Below, piece by piece: positions 17,815 through 26,460 of a stretch of 64,000 nt of DNA. The first letter of the stretch is position 1. Each line of letters begins with the position of its first letter. This stretch comes from Segniliparus rugosus ATCC BAA-974. GTDB taxonomy: Bacteria; Actinomycetota; Actinomycetes; Mycobacteriales; Mycobacteriaceae. The stretch spans positions 1,480,750 to 1,544,749 of the forward strand of contig NZ_KI391953.1 in assembly GCF_000185725.2 (NCBI RefSeq), read 5' to 3'. The notes beneath the pieces are model-generated. The model was given only the letters and a program-made list of their open reading frames with translations. It did no database searches and was not told where the DNA came from. The translations under genes were made by a program, and so were the position numbers.

Positions 17815-18675
17815 ATGGATTGGTCAACAGCTCCCGACGCTGCGGCATGGGCCGCTGATGTGCGGGAAACCCGGCTCGAACATGTGGGTTTGATGGAGGC
17901 CGCCGCAGAAGGCTTCCTGGAAGCGGCGGCCTGGGCGGAAATGCTCATATGCCGCGCCGCGTGCGGCTATGAGCGGCTGCGGGCGATGAACACGATGCAA
18001 TGCTCTCCCTCGGATCCGCAGCAGTGCCGTGTTTTCGCGAAATTCCGTGCGGCGCTCGGCCCAGGCGAGCTGCCGCCGGTCGGATTCACCCGCCGCTTGT
18101 TGGAGGCGATGTTCGACCGGACGGCATTGGCGCTCTGGGAGCACGCCGGACAGGCAGGCGAGGAGACGAGGGCGTTGCTGTCGGCGGCTCGCGCGTGGGC
18201 GGAAGGCTCGGAGCAGTGGACGGGCGTCGGTTGGCGGCGCGACGGGTACAGCGCCCTCGCTCGGGAGGGCGGCGCGGATCCGCTCTGGCGGACCTCGCGC
18301 GCGGAGATCGCGGCGGGGGCCGAAGGCTGGTTCGCCCTTCCGGACGGGTTCGTCGATCCTGTGCGGCACTGGCGGTTGTCGGTGGCGCTCCGGCACGCGT
18401 TCCCTCCGGACGTGCTGCGGCAAGCGTGCGAGACGCCGTATGCGATGCTGCTGGATTTACGCCCGGCGAAAGAGGCGGCCCTGCGGTTCTCGCTCGAATA
18501 CGCCGGGGAGCCGATAGCGGACCTGTTCGAGCTGATCGTGTCCTGGCATGACCACGTCGGAGAGCTGTTGCACGAGTTGGCGTGTCAGCTCGCCGAGCTG
18601 AACGGCCCGTGGCTGGACGCGCTTTGGCTGTATATGGCCACCGGCGTGTGGCTCTTGCGCGACGGGCGGGATTAA
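17815..18675 (+). CDS. Unrecognised helical protein following the putative T7SS substrate
   Basis: 286 aa with AAGAGGAG upstream of ATG 17815. It starts 19 bp after the preceding stop and so is in the same transcription unit. The protein is Ala/Leu/Trp/Glu-rich and helical, with no signal peptide or clear membrane helix, and ends GVWLLRDGRD. Possible roles are an immunity protein or a cytosolic chaperone for the upstream product; neither can be shown from sequence. Its end overlaps the ctaA stop on the other strand by four bases. Confidence 0.65.
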   Translation: MDWSTAPDAAAWAADVRETRLEHVGLMEAAAEGFLEAAAWAEMLICRAACGYERLRAMNTMQCSPSDPQQCRVFAKFRAALGPGELPPVGFTRRLLEAMFDRTALALWEHAGQAGEETRALLSAARAWAEGSEQWTGVGWRRDGYSALAREGGADPLWRTSRAEIAAGAEGWFALPDGFVDPVRHWRLSVALRHAFPPDVLRQACETPYAMLLDLRPAKEAALRFSLEYAGEPIADLFELIVSWHDHVGELLHELACQLAELNGPWLDALWLYMATGVWLLRDGRD

Positions 18676-19601
18676 CAAGCTCCGACCGGCTCTGAGGCAC
18701 GGGCCCACACGAGCGCCGTCGCCGAGGTCACCACGACCGCGCCTGCCACATGCAGCACCACGAGCAGCGCGGGCACGCCCTGCCAGTACTGCACTTCGCC
18801 AACGGTCCCTTGGGCCAGCGCGAAGCCCACGGCGACGAGCGCCGCCCGCCGCGCCTGAGGGTTCGCGGACCGCGCGAACCAGACCAGGGCGATCAAAGAC
18901 GCGAGATAGCAGAACACGAGCATGCTGTGCCAGTGCGCGAGTTCTGGGATCTTCAAATCCAAGCGCTCCACCGGTTTGGCCGGGCTCTTATCGCCCGCAT
19001 GCGGTCCGGCTCCGGTCACGAACGTGCCCGCGACGAGCGCCAGCGCGAGGAGCACCCCGGACACGGCCGCGCAGGCTCGCAGCAATCGGTTGGCTTCGCC
19101 CGAGGTCGGCGCATCGTCGGGCTGGCGGACTTTCACAACCAGGAGCGTCGCGAGCCAGACCATCACCATGGAGGCGACCAGGTGGATTGCCACCGTCCAC
19201 CATTTCAGGCCCGCGAGCACGGTGACGCCGCCGATCACCGCTTGGGCGAGCGTTCCGCCGATCATCGCCCAGCCCAGGATCAGCACCTCGCGCCTGCGGC
19301 GCGCCCGCGTGACCAGCACCGCCACGGCGATCGCCGCGATGCTCACCAGGCCGGTCAACAGACGGTTGCCGAATTCGATCGCTTGATGCTGCCAGGGCAC
19401 GAGCAGGTCAGGGCGAGGTATTGGGCTGTCGCGGAAACAACCGGGCCACGTGGGGCAGCCGAGACCGGACGAGGTGACTCGCACGACGGCTCCGGTGACC
19501 GTGATGAGACCTTGGGCCACGAGGCAGATCAGCGCGGCGAGCCGCTGTTGTTGAAGCGTCGGCTGCCAGTCTTTGAGGCGGTCCTTGAGGACTGTGTTCA
19601 C
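18672..19601 (-). CDS. ctaA: Heme A synthase (COX15/CtaA family)
   Basis: 309-aa membrane enzyme that oxidises the heme O methyl group to formyl for cytochrome aa3 oxidase. Eight helices are readable. The extracellular cysteine pair is present (SGLGCPTWPGCF), as are heme-ligating His residues (WQHQAIEFGNR, VAIHLVASM, LAHWHSMLV, VLHVAGA). The GTG at 19601 is chosen because TACGAT lies 6 nt upstream, a leaderless arrangement, and the extra N-terminal residues of the longest frame are not family-like. A perfect 27-bp palindrome sits against this promoter. Confidence 0.9.
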   Translation of the reverse strand: MNTVLKDRLKDWQPTLQQQRLAALICLVAQGLITVTGAVVRVTSSGLGCPTWPGCFRDSPIPRPDLLVPWQHQAIEFGNRLLTGLVSIAAIAVAVLVTRARRRREVLILGWAMIGGTLAQAVIGGVTVLAGLKWWTVAIHLVASMVMVWLATLLVVKVRQPDDAPTSGEANRLLRACAAVSGVLLALALVAGTFVTGAGPHAGDKSPAKPVERLDLKIPELAHWHSMLVFCYLASLIALVWFARSANPQARRAALVAVGFALAQGTVGEVQYWQGVPALLVVLHVAGAVVVTSATALVWARASEPVGAC

Positions 19602-19613
19602 GGACTCATCGTA

Positions 19614-19640
19614 GTTTCTACTACAGAAAGTAGTAGAAAC
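19614..19640 (-). promoter_or_regulatory. Perfect 11-bp-arm palindrome at the ctaA promoter
   Basis: GTTTCTACTAC and its exact reverse complement flank AGAAA. On the ctaA strand the right arm touches the proposed -10 box (TACGAT), so a bound protein would block transcription. The TACTAC/GTAGTA core resembles operators of the BlaI/MecI/CopY family; that match is from memory. Confidence 0.65.
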
Positions 19641-19712
19641 GGGGTCCGCGTCAGCCGGGCTGGGGACGTAATGCGGCCTGGCCTTTGTCCGCGCGGGGGA
19701 CGCGTCCGGTCC

Positions 19713-19755
19713 AAAAAGCGAGAGGCCCGGCACTGCTCGCGCCGAGCCTCCCGCT
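19713..19755 (-). terminator. Intrinsic terminator of the fadD15-like gene
   Basis: On the minus strand AGCGGGAGGC pairs with GCCTCTCGCT (one G-U), extended by CGGC/GCCG, and is followed directly by TTTTT. It lies 9-51 bp after the stop codon and separates the acyl-CoA synthetase gene from ctaA. Confidence 0.85.
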
Positions 19756-19763
19756 GTCGCGCT

Positions 19764-21569
19764 TTAGGAGTACAGAGCCTCGATTTCGCTCGTGTAGGTC
19801 TTCGCCACAACATCGCGCTTGATCTTGAGCGTGGGGGTCAACGTGCCGCCCTCGATAGAGAAATCCTCGGGGAGCACCGCGAACTTCTTGATCGCCTCGG
19901 CCTGCGAAACCTGCTTGTTCGAGTTGTCCACAGCCTTCTGCAGCTCGGCCTTGAACTCCGGGTTCTGCGCCAGCTCGGAGGTGGAGACGTCCGAGGAAAG
20001 CCCGTGCGCCGAGGCCCACGCGGCGGCGGCCTCCGGGTCGATGGTGAGCAGCGCCGCGATGAACGGGCGGCCGTCCCCGACGACAACGCTCTGGCTCACC
20101 AGCTCGTGCTCCTTCAGCCCGTCTTCAAGCACCTGGGGCGCGACGTTCTTGCCGCCGGCGGTGACGATGATGTCCTTCTTGCGCCCGGTGATGTACAGGA
20201 AGCCGTCCCCGTCGATCTGGCCGAGGTCGCCGCAGTGGAACCACCCGTCCTCGATCGCGCCCTTGGTCGCCTCGGCATTGCGCCAGTACTCGCCGAACAC
20301 AACCGGCCCGGCGAGCAGGATCTCGCCGTCGTCGGCGATCCGGGCGCGACAGCCCGCCACCAGCTTGCCGACCGAGCCGATCTTGTTCGCCTCGGGCGAG
20401 TTGAACGTGATGCCCGCCGTGCTCTCGGTGAGGCCGTAGCCTTGGTAGATGTTGATCCCGACTCCGCTGAAGAAGTGCAGGAGCTTCGGGGAGATCGCCG
20501 CGCCGCCCGACACTGCGGCGACGAGTTTGCCGCCGACCGCCTGGCGGAGCTTGCCGTACAGAAGCCGGTCGAAGACGGCGCGCTGCAGCTTGAGTCCGAG
20601 GCCGACCTTGCCCTTCTGCGAAGCCTCGCTGTACGCGACGGCCACCTCTGCGGCCCGCTCGAAGATCTTCTCCTTCCCGCCCGCCGCGGCTTTCTTCTTC
20701 GCCGAGTCGTAGACCTTCTCGTACACCCTTGGCACGGAGAAGAGGACCGTGGGCTGGATGCGCTGCAGATCCTCCGAGAGGTTCGCGGTCGAGGAGAGGA
20801 ACGTGATGAGCACGTCGGAGCTCATCGAGGTGATGGTGAGCGCGCGGGCGAAGATATGGGCCAAGGGCAGGAACATGGCCGTGCTGGCCGGGCCCGCCTT
20901 CGGGGCCATCGCCTTGATCGGCTCCTGGGTCGCGATCACCTCGGAGAGGAAGTTCCGGTGCGTGAGGCACACGCCCTTCGGCCTGCCGGTCGTGCCGGAG
21001 GTGTAGATGAGCGTGGCCAGGTCGTCCGCCTTCAGCTGCGCGCGGCGCGCCTCGAGTTCGCTGTCCGGGACGTCGGCGCCCCTTCGCGCAAGCTCCTCGA
21101 TCGCGCCGGAGGCTCCGTTGAAGGTCAGAGTCTCGCGCAGGGTCGGGATGCTTTCGAGCGTGGCTTGATGCGCTTTGAGCAGCTTCTCGTCGTCCACGAC
21201 GAAAAGCTTCGCCTCGGAGTCGCTGAGGATCCAGCGGACCTGCTCGCTCGAAGAGGTCTCGTAGACGGAGGTGGTGACAGCCCCGGCGGCCCACACGGCG
21301 AAGTCAAGGAGCGTCCACTCGTAGCGGGTCGGCGCGCAGATCGCGATCCGGTCGCCCTGCTCGATGCCGGAGGCGACAAGACCCTTCGCGACTTCCCGCA
21401 CTTGCTCGTAGAACTCCTTGGCGCTCACCTGCCGTTCCGCGCCGTTGACCGTTCGGTTGAAGAAGACATGGCCGGGGCTTTTCGCCGCCCGGTCTGTCAC
21501 GACGTCGAGTACTGTGGCGGAGTCGGCAACGATCAAGGGGGTGGTGTTCTGGGTCTCTCGCATGGCCAT
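19764..21569 (-). CDS. fadD15: Long-chain fatty-acid-CoA ligase, FadD15-like
   Basis: 601-aa adenylate-forming enzyme that activates fatty acids to acyl-CoA. Visible are the AMP-binding P-loop LIYTSGTTGRPKGVCLTH (about residues 188-205), the A5 motif YQGYGLTESTAG, the A7/A8 region FHCGDLGQIDGDGFLYITGR and a C-terminal lysine region TPTLKIKRD. Length and motif spelling resemble M. tuberculosis FadD15. It lies 10 bp downstream of an SDR gene on the same strand, so the two probably form an operon, closed by the terminator at 19713-19755. Confidence 0.9.
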   Translation of the reverse strand: MAMRETQNTTPLIVADSATVLDVVTDRAAKSPGHVFFNRTVNGAERQVSAKEFYEQVREVAKGLVASGIEQGDRIAICAPTRYEWTLLDFAVWAAGAVTTSVYETSSSEQVRWILSDSEAKLFVVDDEKLLKAHQATLESIPTLRETLTFNGASGAIEELARRGADVPDSELEARRAQLKADDLATLIYTSGTTGRPKGVCLTHRNFLSEVIATQEPIKAMAPKAGPASTAMFLPLAHIFARALTITSMSSDVLITFLSSTANLSEDLQRIQPTVLFSVPRVYEKVYDSAKKKAAAGGKEKIFERAAEVAVAYSEASQKGKVGLGLKLQRAVFDRLLYGKLRQAVGGKLVAAVSGGAAISPKLLHFFSGVGINIYQGYGLTESTAGITFNSPEANKIGSVGKLVAGCRARIADDGEILLAGPVVFGEYWRNAEATKGAIEDGWFHCGDLGQIDGDGFLYITGRKKDIIVTAGGKNVAPQVLEDGLKEHELVSQSVVVGDGRPFIAALLTIDPEAAAAWASAHGLSSDVSTSELAQNPEFKAELQKAVDNSNKQVSQAEAIKKFAVLPEDFSIEGGTLTPTLKIKRDVVAKTYTSEIEALYS

Positions 21570-21579
21570 AGCCTAAGCC

Positions 21580-22317
21580 CTACGGTTTCGGAGCGCGGAA
21601 CTGCTGTGCGCCCTCGTACTGGGAGCGGGGCTTGATGGTGATCGAGTCGATGTTGACGTGCGCCGGGCGAGTCGCGATGAAGCCGATGACGTCCGCGACG
21701 TCTTGCGCGACCAACGGCGTGATCCCTTCGTACACCGCGTCCGCTCTGGCCTGGTCGCCGCCGAATCGGACGAGGGAGAACTCCGTGTTCACCGCGCCGG
21801 GCTTGACCTCCGAGATCCGGATCGGCTCCCCCTTGAGCTCCAGCCGCAACGTGCGGTGCAGGGCGGACTGGGCGTGCTTGGCCGCCGTGTACGCGGAGCC
21901 GCCGGTGTACACGGTGTCCGCTGCGATGGAGGTCACAGTGACGATGAGCGCGTCGTCGGAGGCTCGGAGCAAGGGGAGGAGCGCTTTGGTGACCCGCAAT
22001 GTGCCGAACACGTTGACTTCGATGTTGGCACGCCATTCGTCGACGGAGGCTTCGGCGAGCGGGCTGAGTCCGAAGGCTCCGCCCGCGTTGTTCACTAGAA
22101 CGTCCGCCGAGGGCAGCTGGGCGGCGAACGCGTCGACCGAAGCTTGGTCGGTGACGTCCAAAGGCAGCGCCCTTGCGCCGATGCGCTCGGCGAGGTCGGC
22201 GAGCCGGTCCAGCCGCCGCGCCCCGAGGACGACGTCGAATCCGGCTTCGGCCAGCGTCACGGCGGTCGCCTCGCCGATCCCAGAACTTGCGCCGGTCACC
22301 ACAGCAATACGTCTCAT
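21580..22317 (-). CDS. Short-chain dehydrogenase/reductase (Rv0484c-like)
   Basis: 245-aa classical SDR. The NAD(P) loop TGASSGIGEA (residues 9-18), NNAGG, catalytic Ser in VTSIA and the pair YTAAK are all present. The ATG at 22317 gives the normal N-terminus MRRIAVVTG. In mycobacteria an SDR of this kind stands divergent from the ROK-type regulator Rv0485, as here. The substrate is unknown. Confidence 0.88.
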   Translation of the reverse strand: MRRIAVVTGASSGIGEATAVTLAEAGFDVVLGARRLDRLADLAERIGARALPLDVTDQASVDAFAAQLPSADVLVNNAGGAFGLSPLAEASVDEWRANIEVNVFGTLRVTKALLPLLRASDDALIVTVTSIAADTVYTGGSAYTAAKHAQSALHRTLRLELKGEPIRISEVKPGAVNTEFSLVRFGGDQARADAVYEGITPLVAQDVADVIGFIATRPAHVNIDSITIKPRSQYEGAQQFRAPKP

Positions 22318-22374
22318 AGGGCCATCGTAGCGGGGCGCGCGACGATCCCATCGGGCCTGTGTTAATCTGTGCGC

Positions 22375-22467
22375 ATGCAGGCCACAAACAAGTTGCCAGC
22401 CCATGAGCTCACGGCTCTGGGCAATCGCCTGCCGCCCATTCGGGAGTTGTGTCCCTTCTGTTGTTGA
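22375..22467 (+). CDS. Leaderless 30-codon small ORF ending in LCPFCC
   Basis: ATG CAG ... TGT TGT TGA encodes a 30-residue peptide ending ELCPFCC. TTAATC lies 7 nt before the ATG, so translation can begin at the transcript end without a ribosome-binding site. After the stop, CCACGAG (22487-22493) can pair with CTCGTGG (22523-22529). Leaderless small ORFs with C-terminal cysteine codons are known in mycobacteria as cysteine-responsive attenuators. Here the downstream genes are the ROK regulator and, beyond an opposing gene, mshA, whose pathway consumes cysteine. Confidence 0.55.
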   Translation: MQATNKLPAHELTALGNRLPPIRELCPFCC

Positions 22468-22627
22468 CCCGCCGCGCGCGTCGCGCCCACGAGAGCTCAT
22501 CACGCTGATTCTTTTTCGAAGACTCGTGGCCGAACGCCGGATTTGAACTTTCTGTTCGCCCTACCAACAGTCGACATTCCGCCAGCGAACGAAGAGCTGG
22601 CGCTTCCGAAGAGGAATTTCCCAGATT

Positions 22628-23971
22628 ATGGCTTCTCCCTTGCTTTCCCCGACCCGTGTTCCGGCTCCCACCCGCTTGCTTGCGCGGCCAGAGACCGCCG
22701 CGCGTGGTGATGCCCCTGTCCGGTTGCGGCCGGTGGGGCTGCCTGTCCGCCGGGATCTCGGCCGAGTGGTCCAGCCCCGGCTGGGCTTCTCCGACATCCC
22801 CGCCTCCGCAGTCCTGCACGCCGCGCGCGGCAAAGGCGCGGTGAGCCGGGACGTGCTCGCGAAATCCACCGACCTCTCGGTCGCGACGGTGAACCGCCAG
22901 GTGGTCGCGCTGCTCGACGCGGGCCTGCTGCGCGAGCGGGCCGACCTCGCGCCGAGCGGCCTGGTCGGCCGCCCGCGCGTGCCCGTCGAGATCGACCACG
23001 AGCCCTACCTGGTGCTCGGCGTGTACGTCGGCCTCAACGCTGTTTCCATCGTCGCGGGAGACATCCGGGGCAAGGTGCTCGACTCGGCGGAGTTCGCGAC
23101 TCCGCGCGGCAACGTCAAAGACGCTTTGGAGCAGATCGCTTCGAGCGCAAGGCAGTACCTGGTCCGTTGGCCGCGCAGAAGGCCGTTGTGGGCCGGGGTG
23201 GCCAGCGTTGGCTCGGTCGACCCGGTTTCTGGCACGACGAGCCGCGCGGAGCTGGGCTGGAAAGACGCGCCGCTCGCCGGGGCCATCTCCGCGAAACTGG
23301 GCCTGCCCACCTCGCTCGCGGTGCAGGTCGAAGCGGTCGCTGCGGCTGAGCTGCTGCTGCCGCCGAGCAACCATGTCGTGACCAGCCCGGTGCGCGAGCG
23401 CACCACGCTGCACTTCTACGGCCGCGAGTCGCTCGGCACCGCGTTGACCATCGGCGGACGGGTGCACAGCCCGAAGAGCGGGCCGGGAACGGTCGCGCAT
23501 CTGCCGGTGCGCTCGAAGCTGCTGCTCGGGCACGACGGCGTCGGCACGCTCGCCGAGGCGGTGAGCGACAGCGCGTTCGCGCTCGCGTGGAACCGGCTCA
23601 CCGGAGCCAAGCCGCACAGCAGGTCGGCGCAGACCGTGCAGGACGTGATCCGCCAGGCCGCCGCGGGCGACTCGGTCGCCCAAGAGCTCTTGGGCGAGCG
23701 CTCGCGCCTGTTCGGCGAGTCCGCGGCCATCGCGGCGAGCTTCGTGAACCCGGACGAAGTGGTGCTGGGCGGTCAGGCGCTCACCGCGTACCCCGAGGCC
23801 GCCGAGCAGGTCGCGAAGGCGTTCCACGAGGCCTCGGCGATGCCGGGGGTCTCCGTGCGCGCCACCCGCCTCGGATCGAAAGTGCAGGAGTTCGCCGCGC
23901 TCGCGGTCGCGCTCTCCGCGGTCTGGGCCGATCCGATCGGAGCCTGGCGGCAGGCCGGTCTCGCGGCGTAG
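22628..23971 (+). CDS. ROK-family transcriptional regulator (Rv0485-like)
   Basis: 447 aa. An N-terminal winged helix-turn-helix (about residues 68-105: AVSRDVLAKSTDLSVATVNRQVVALLDAGL) is followed by a ROK/NagC-type sugar-kinase-like fold (LVLGVYVGLNAVSIVAGDIRG). The typical ROK zinc-binding cysteine cluster is not seen. ATG 22628 has AGAGGAA upstream; the long Pro/Ala/Arg-rich leader may be disordered. Placement beside the SDR and near mshA matches the Rv0484c-Rv0485-mshA neighbourhood of M. tuberculosis. Confidence 0.85.
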   Translation: MASPLLSPTRVPAPTRLLARPETAARGDAPVRLRPVGLPVRRDLGRVVQPRLGFSDIPASAVLHAARGKGAVSRDVLAKSTDLSVATVNRQVVALLDAGLLRERADLAPSGLVGRPRVPVEIDHEPYLVLGVYVGLNAVSIVAGDIRGKVLDSAEFATPRGNVKDALEQIASSARQYLVRWPRRRPLWAGVASVGSVDPVSGTTSRAELGWKDAPLAGAISAKLGLPTSLAVQVEAVAAAELLLPPSNHVVTSPVRERTTLHFYGRESLGTALTIGGRVHSPKSGPGTVAHLPVRSKLLLGHDGVGTLAEAVSDSAFALAWNRLTGAKPHSRSAQTVQDVIRQAAAGDSVAQELLGERSRLFGESAAIAASFVNPDEVVLGGQALTAYPEAAEQVAKAFHEASAMPGVSVRATRLGSKVQEFAALAVALSAVWADPIGAWRQAGLAA

Positions 23972-23990
23972 CCCCGAAGCCTGCCGGGGC
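23971..23990. terminator. Short GC hairpin between convergent genes
   Basis: GCCCCG and CGGGGC pair across an eight-base loop, between the ROK regulator and the convergent gene at 24001. There is no T-run, so this is only a plausible terminator. Confidence 0.35.
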
Positions 23991-24000
23991 GGGCGTGCGG

Positions 24001-24537
24001 TCAGAGTTTGCCGTACGCCCGCCTCGGCCTCGGCCCGAGCCGGTCCATGAGCGCTTGGGCGAATGGCTCGCGCATCTTGTGCCAGTTGACGAACTGGAAG
24101 ATGTAGTTGCCGGGGTACGTGTTGAAGTGCTCGTCGGCGTGCCAGTCCCCGAGCGGCCCGACATGACCGCACGAGGGGCAGGCTATGGTCGGCTCGCTCC
24201 CCGCGTACCAGCCTTCGAAGTGTTCCATGTACTGCGCATAGGGCGTTCGGCATCGCGGGCAACCGGGCATCGGGTCGCCGAAGCATTGGAAGGCGCACAC
24301 CACGTCGCGCTCGACACGCACCTCCAGCCATCCGCCGAACGACTGATCGGAAGTCGGCTCGACCGAGGCGCGCCAGCTCGGCCCAGCGCCGTAGCGGAGT
24401 CCGCTGTGCGCGGAACGTTGCTGCGGCTCTTCGATGATCTGTTCCGCCAACAGCCAGCCGACCACTCGCTCCACCAGCGCGGGAGCCTCCTCGGCAGTGG
24501 TGGTCAGATCGGTGAACGAACGCAGGTAGTCGCCCAC
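24001..24537 (-). CDS. Uncharacterised protein with a zinc-ribbon-like CxxC pair
   Basis: 178 aa starting at GTG 24537, preferred because GGGAGA lies 6 nt upstream; the longer frame adds an unlikely leader. GCPRC and CPSC, spaced about 29 residues apart (residues 92-125), form a probable zinc knuckle. No signal peptide or membrane helix is present. The family is a hypothetical one I have seen in other actinobacteria without a function. It splits the regulator from mshA, unlike the M. tuberculosis order. Confidence 0.75.
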   Translation of the reverse strand: MGDYLRSFTDLTTTAEEAPALVERVVGWLLAEQIIEEPQQRSAHSGLRYGAGPSWRASVEPTSDQSFGGWLEVRVERDVVCAFQCFGDPMPGCPRCRTPYAQYMEHFEGWYAGSEPTIACPSCGHVGPLGDWHADEHFNTYPGNYIFQFVNWHKMREPFAQALMDRLGPRPRRAYGKL

Positions 24538-24608
24538 GTTTCTCCCTTCCCCCGCAGTTGCGGACCTGAACGTTCGGCTCAATATAAGGGATTGGCTACC
24601 CTTGAGGG

Positions 24609-25922
24609 ATGGCCGCTTCCCCCTGGTCCCGCCCGCCTATGGTTTCGGCGTTGGTCGGACGACCGCCGACGCAGCCGCGCCGTGTGGCGGTGTTGTCCGT
24701 GCACACTTCCCCGTGGGCGCAGCCGGGCAGCGGCGACGCGGGCGGGATGAATGTGTACATCCGCAACACTTCGACCGTGCTGGCGCGTCGCGGCGTGGCG
24801 GTCGAGATTTTCACGAGGGCGACCTCTTCGGACGATCCGCCGAGCTGGGAGCCCATTCCCGGGGTCACCCTGCATAACGTGGTCGCGGGCCCCTTCGAGG
24901 GGCTGCGCAAGGAGGAGCTGCCCAGTCAGCTCTGCGCGTTCGCGGCGGGGGTGCTGCGCGAGTGCGTCGGGCACGCGGCAGGGCACTACAGCCTTGTCCA
25001 CTCCCACTACTGGCTCTCCGGCCAGGTCGGCTGGCTTCTGAAAGACCGGCTCGGCGTGCCGCTCGTGCACACCGCGCACACGCTGGCAGCCGTGAAGAAC
25101 GCGACGTTGGCCGAGGGCGACGTCCCAGAGCCTTTGCAGCGGCTGGTCGGGGAGGGGCAGCTTGTCGCGGAGTCGGACCGCATGATCGTCAACACTCAGG
25201 CGGAAGCCGAGCACCTGGCGCAGTACTACGCGGCGGAGCCGCAAAAGATCGACGTCGTGGCCCCTGGCGTGGATCTGGCCGTGTTCAATCCCGGCGACAA
25301 GGCCGGGGCTCGGGCCGCGCTCGGCTTGGATCCATCGGAGCAGATCGTGGCGTTCGTCGGCAGGATCCAGCCGCTCAAAGGGCCGGACGTCCTGCTCGCC
25401 GCCATGGCAGAGATCTTGCGCTCGAAGCCGGGAACGCGGCTGCTCGTCGTGGGCGAGGCTTCCGGCTCGGGCCTGAGCCCGGCGCGGCTCGCCGCGGCGG
25501 CGGAAGACCTCGGCGTGGCAGGCCAAGTGACGATGTGGCCCGCGCAGCCGCCCGCGCGGCTCGCGCAGGTGTACCGCGCGGCGGATCTGGTGGCGGTGCC
25601 GAGCCATTCGGAATCCTTCGGCCTGGTCGCGGTCGAGGCGCAGGCCTGCGGCACGCCCGTGGTCGCGGCCCGCGTCGGCGGCTTGCCGGTGGCGGTCGCG
25701 GACCAGGTGAGCGGCGTGCTTGTGGACGGCTGGGAGCCAGAGCGCTGGCGCGAGGAGATCGCCAGCCTGCTCGCGGCCCCGACGCTGCTGAGCAGGATGG
25801 GGGACGCAGGCGTGGTCCACGCTGCCAGGTTCTCCTGGGAAGCGACGGTCGACGGGCTCCTCGCCTCCTATCGGGCCGCGCTGCAGGGCGCTCACCGCCC
25901 GATGCGGGCGGTGAGCGTGTGA
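24609..25922 (+). CDS. mshA: D-inositol-3-phosphate glycosyltransferase MshA
   Basis: 437-aa GT4-family enzyme that transfers GlcNAc from UDP-GlcNAc to 1L-inositol-1-phosphate, the first step of mycothiol synthesis. Diagnostic segments are the N-terminal [13 protein letters not shown] loop (about residues 41-53), [24 protein letters not shown] (about 249-263) and the donor-binding [20 protein letters not shown] 24609 has TACCCT 6 nt upstream, a leaderless start; AAGGG/CCCTT arms overlap that promoter. The last bases overlap the next gene. Confidence 0.95.
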   Translation: MAASPWSRPPMVSALVGRPPTQPRRVAVLSVHTSPWAQPGSGDAGGMNVYIRNTSTVLARRGVAVEIFTRATSSDDPPSWEPIPGVTLHNVVAGPFEGLRKEELPSQLCAFAAGVLRECVGHAAGHYSLVHSHYWLSGQVGWLLKDRLGVPLVHTAHTLAAVKNATLAEGDVPEPLQRLVGEGQLVAESDRMIVNTQAEAEHLAQYYAAEPQKIDVVAPGVDLAVFNPGDKAGARAALGLDPSEQIVAFVGRIQPLKGPDVLLAAMAEILRSKPGTRLLVVGEASGSGLSPARLAAAAEDLGVAGQVTMWPAQPPARLAQVYRAADLVAVPSHSESFGLVAVEAQACGTPVVAARVGGLPVAVADQVSGVLVDGWEPERWREEIASLLAAPTLLSRMGDAGVVHAARFSWEATVDGLLASYRAALQGAHRPMRAVSV

Positions 25923-26425
25923 GCGGGGCGGACGAGGTGCGCGAGGCGCTCCGGGCCGGTCTGCGCGAGTTGGAGCTCGAAGCGGAGGAGATCGCGGACC
26001 ACGGGGTTTTCTGGGTGGTGCTCCCCGCCGAGCGCAGGCATCAGGTCGGCGTCGCACTGGCCCCGCGCGACGGCGGCGTCCGCGTCGAGGCGTTCATGTG
26101 CCGCGCCCCGGAGGAGAACCACGAGGACGTGTTCCGGTTCCTGTTGCAGCGCAACCAGGGGCTCTACGGCGTGCACTACACCATCGACAAGGCGGGGGAC
26201 GTGTACCTGATCGGGTACATCCCGAGAGCCGCGCTCGGAGCAGAGGAGCTCGACCGGGTGCTCGGCCAGGTCATCCTCGCAGTGGACGCGGACTTCAACC
26301 AGCTGCTCGCGCTCGGCTTCGCGGAGGCGATCAGGCGGGAATGGCATTGGCGCACGTCCAGAGGGGAGTCGACGAAGAACCTCGCGGCGTTCACGCATCT
26401 GCTCGCCGACGGCGACGAAGCTTGA
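25919..26425 (+). CDS. YbjN-domain protein (Rv0487-like)
   Basis: 168 aa beginning at GTG 25919 inside the mshA stop (GTGA overlap). The YbjN/T3SS-chaperone-like fold is suggested by [17 protein letters not shown], the strand pattern and a C-terminal helix. YbjN-type proteins are thought to act as chaperones or stress modulators. It is conserved next to mshA in mycobacteria; no enzymatic residues are evident. Confidence 0.85.
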   Translation: MSGADEVREALRAGLRELELEAEEIADHGVFWVVLPAERRHQVGVALAPRDGGVRVEAFMCRAPEENHEDVFRFLLQRNQGLYGVHYTIDKAGDVYLIGYIPRAALGAEELDRVLGQVILAVDADFNQLLALGFAEAIRREWHWRTSRGESTKNLAAFTHLLADGDEA

Positions 26426-26460
26426 TTGCGGTGCGCGCCATATCTCTATAACATGGTGAT

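Noticed and set aside
15888-17948. Long minus-strand open frame of 686 codons, and similar long antisense frames over other genes
   Set aside because: Arg/Pro/His-rich low-complexity translations typical of antisense GC-rich DNA, with no homology or start signals.
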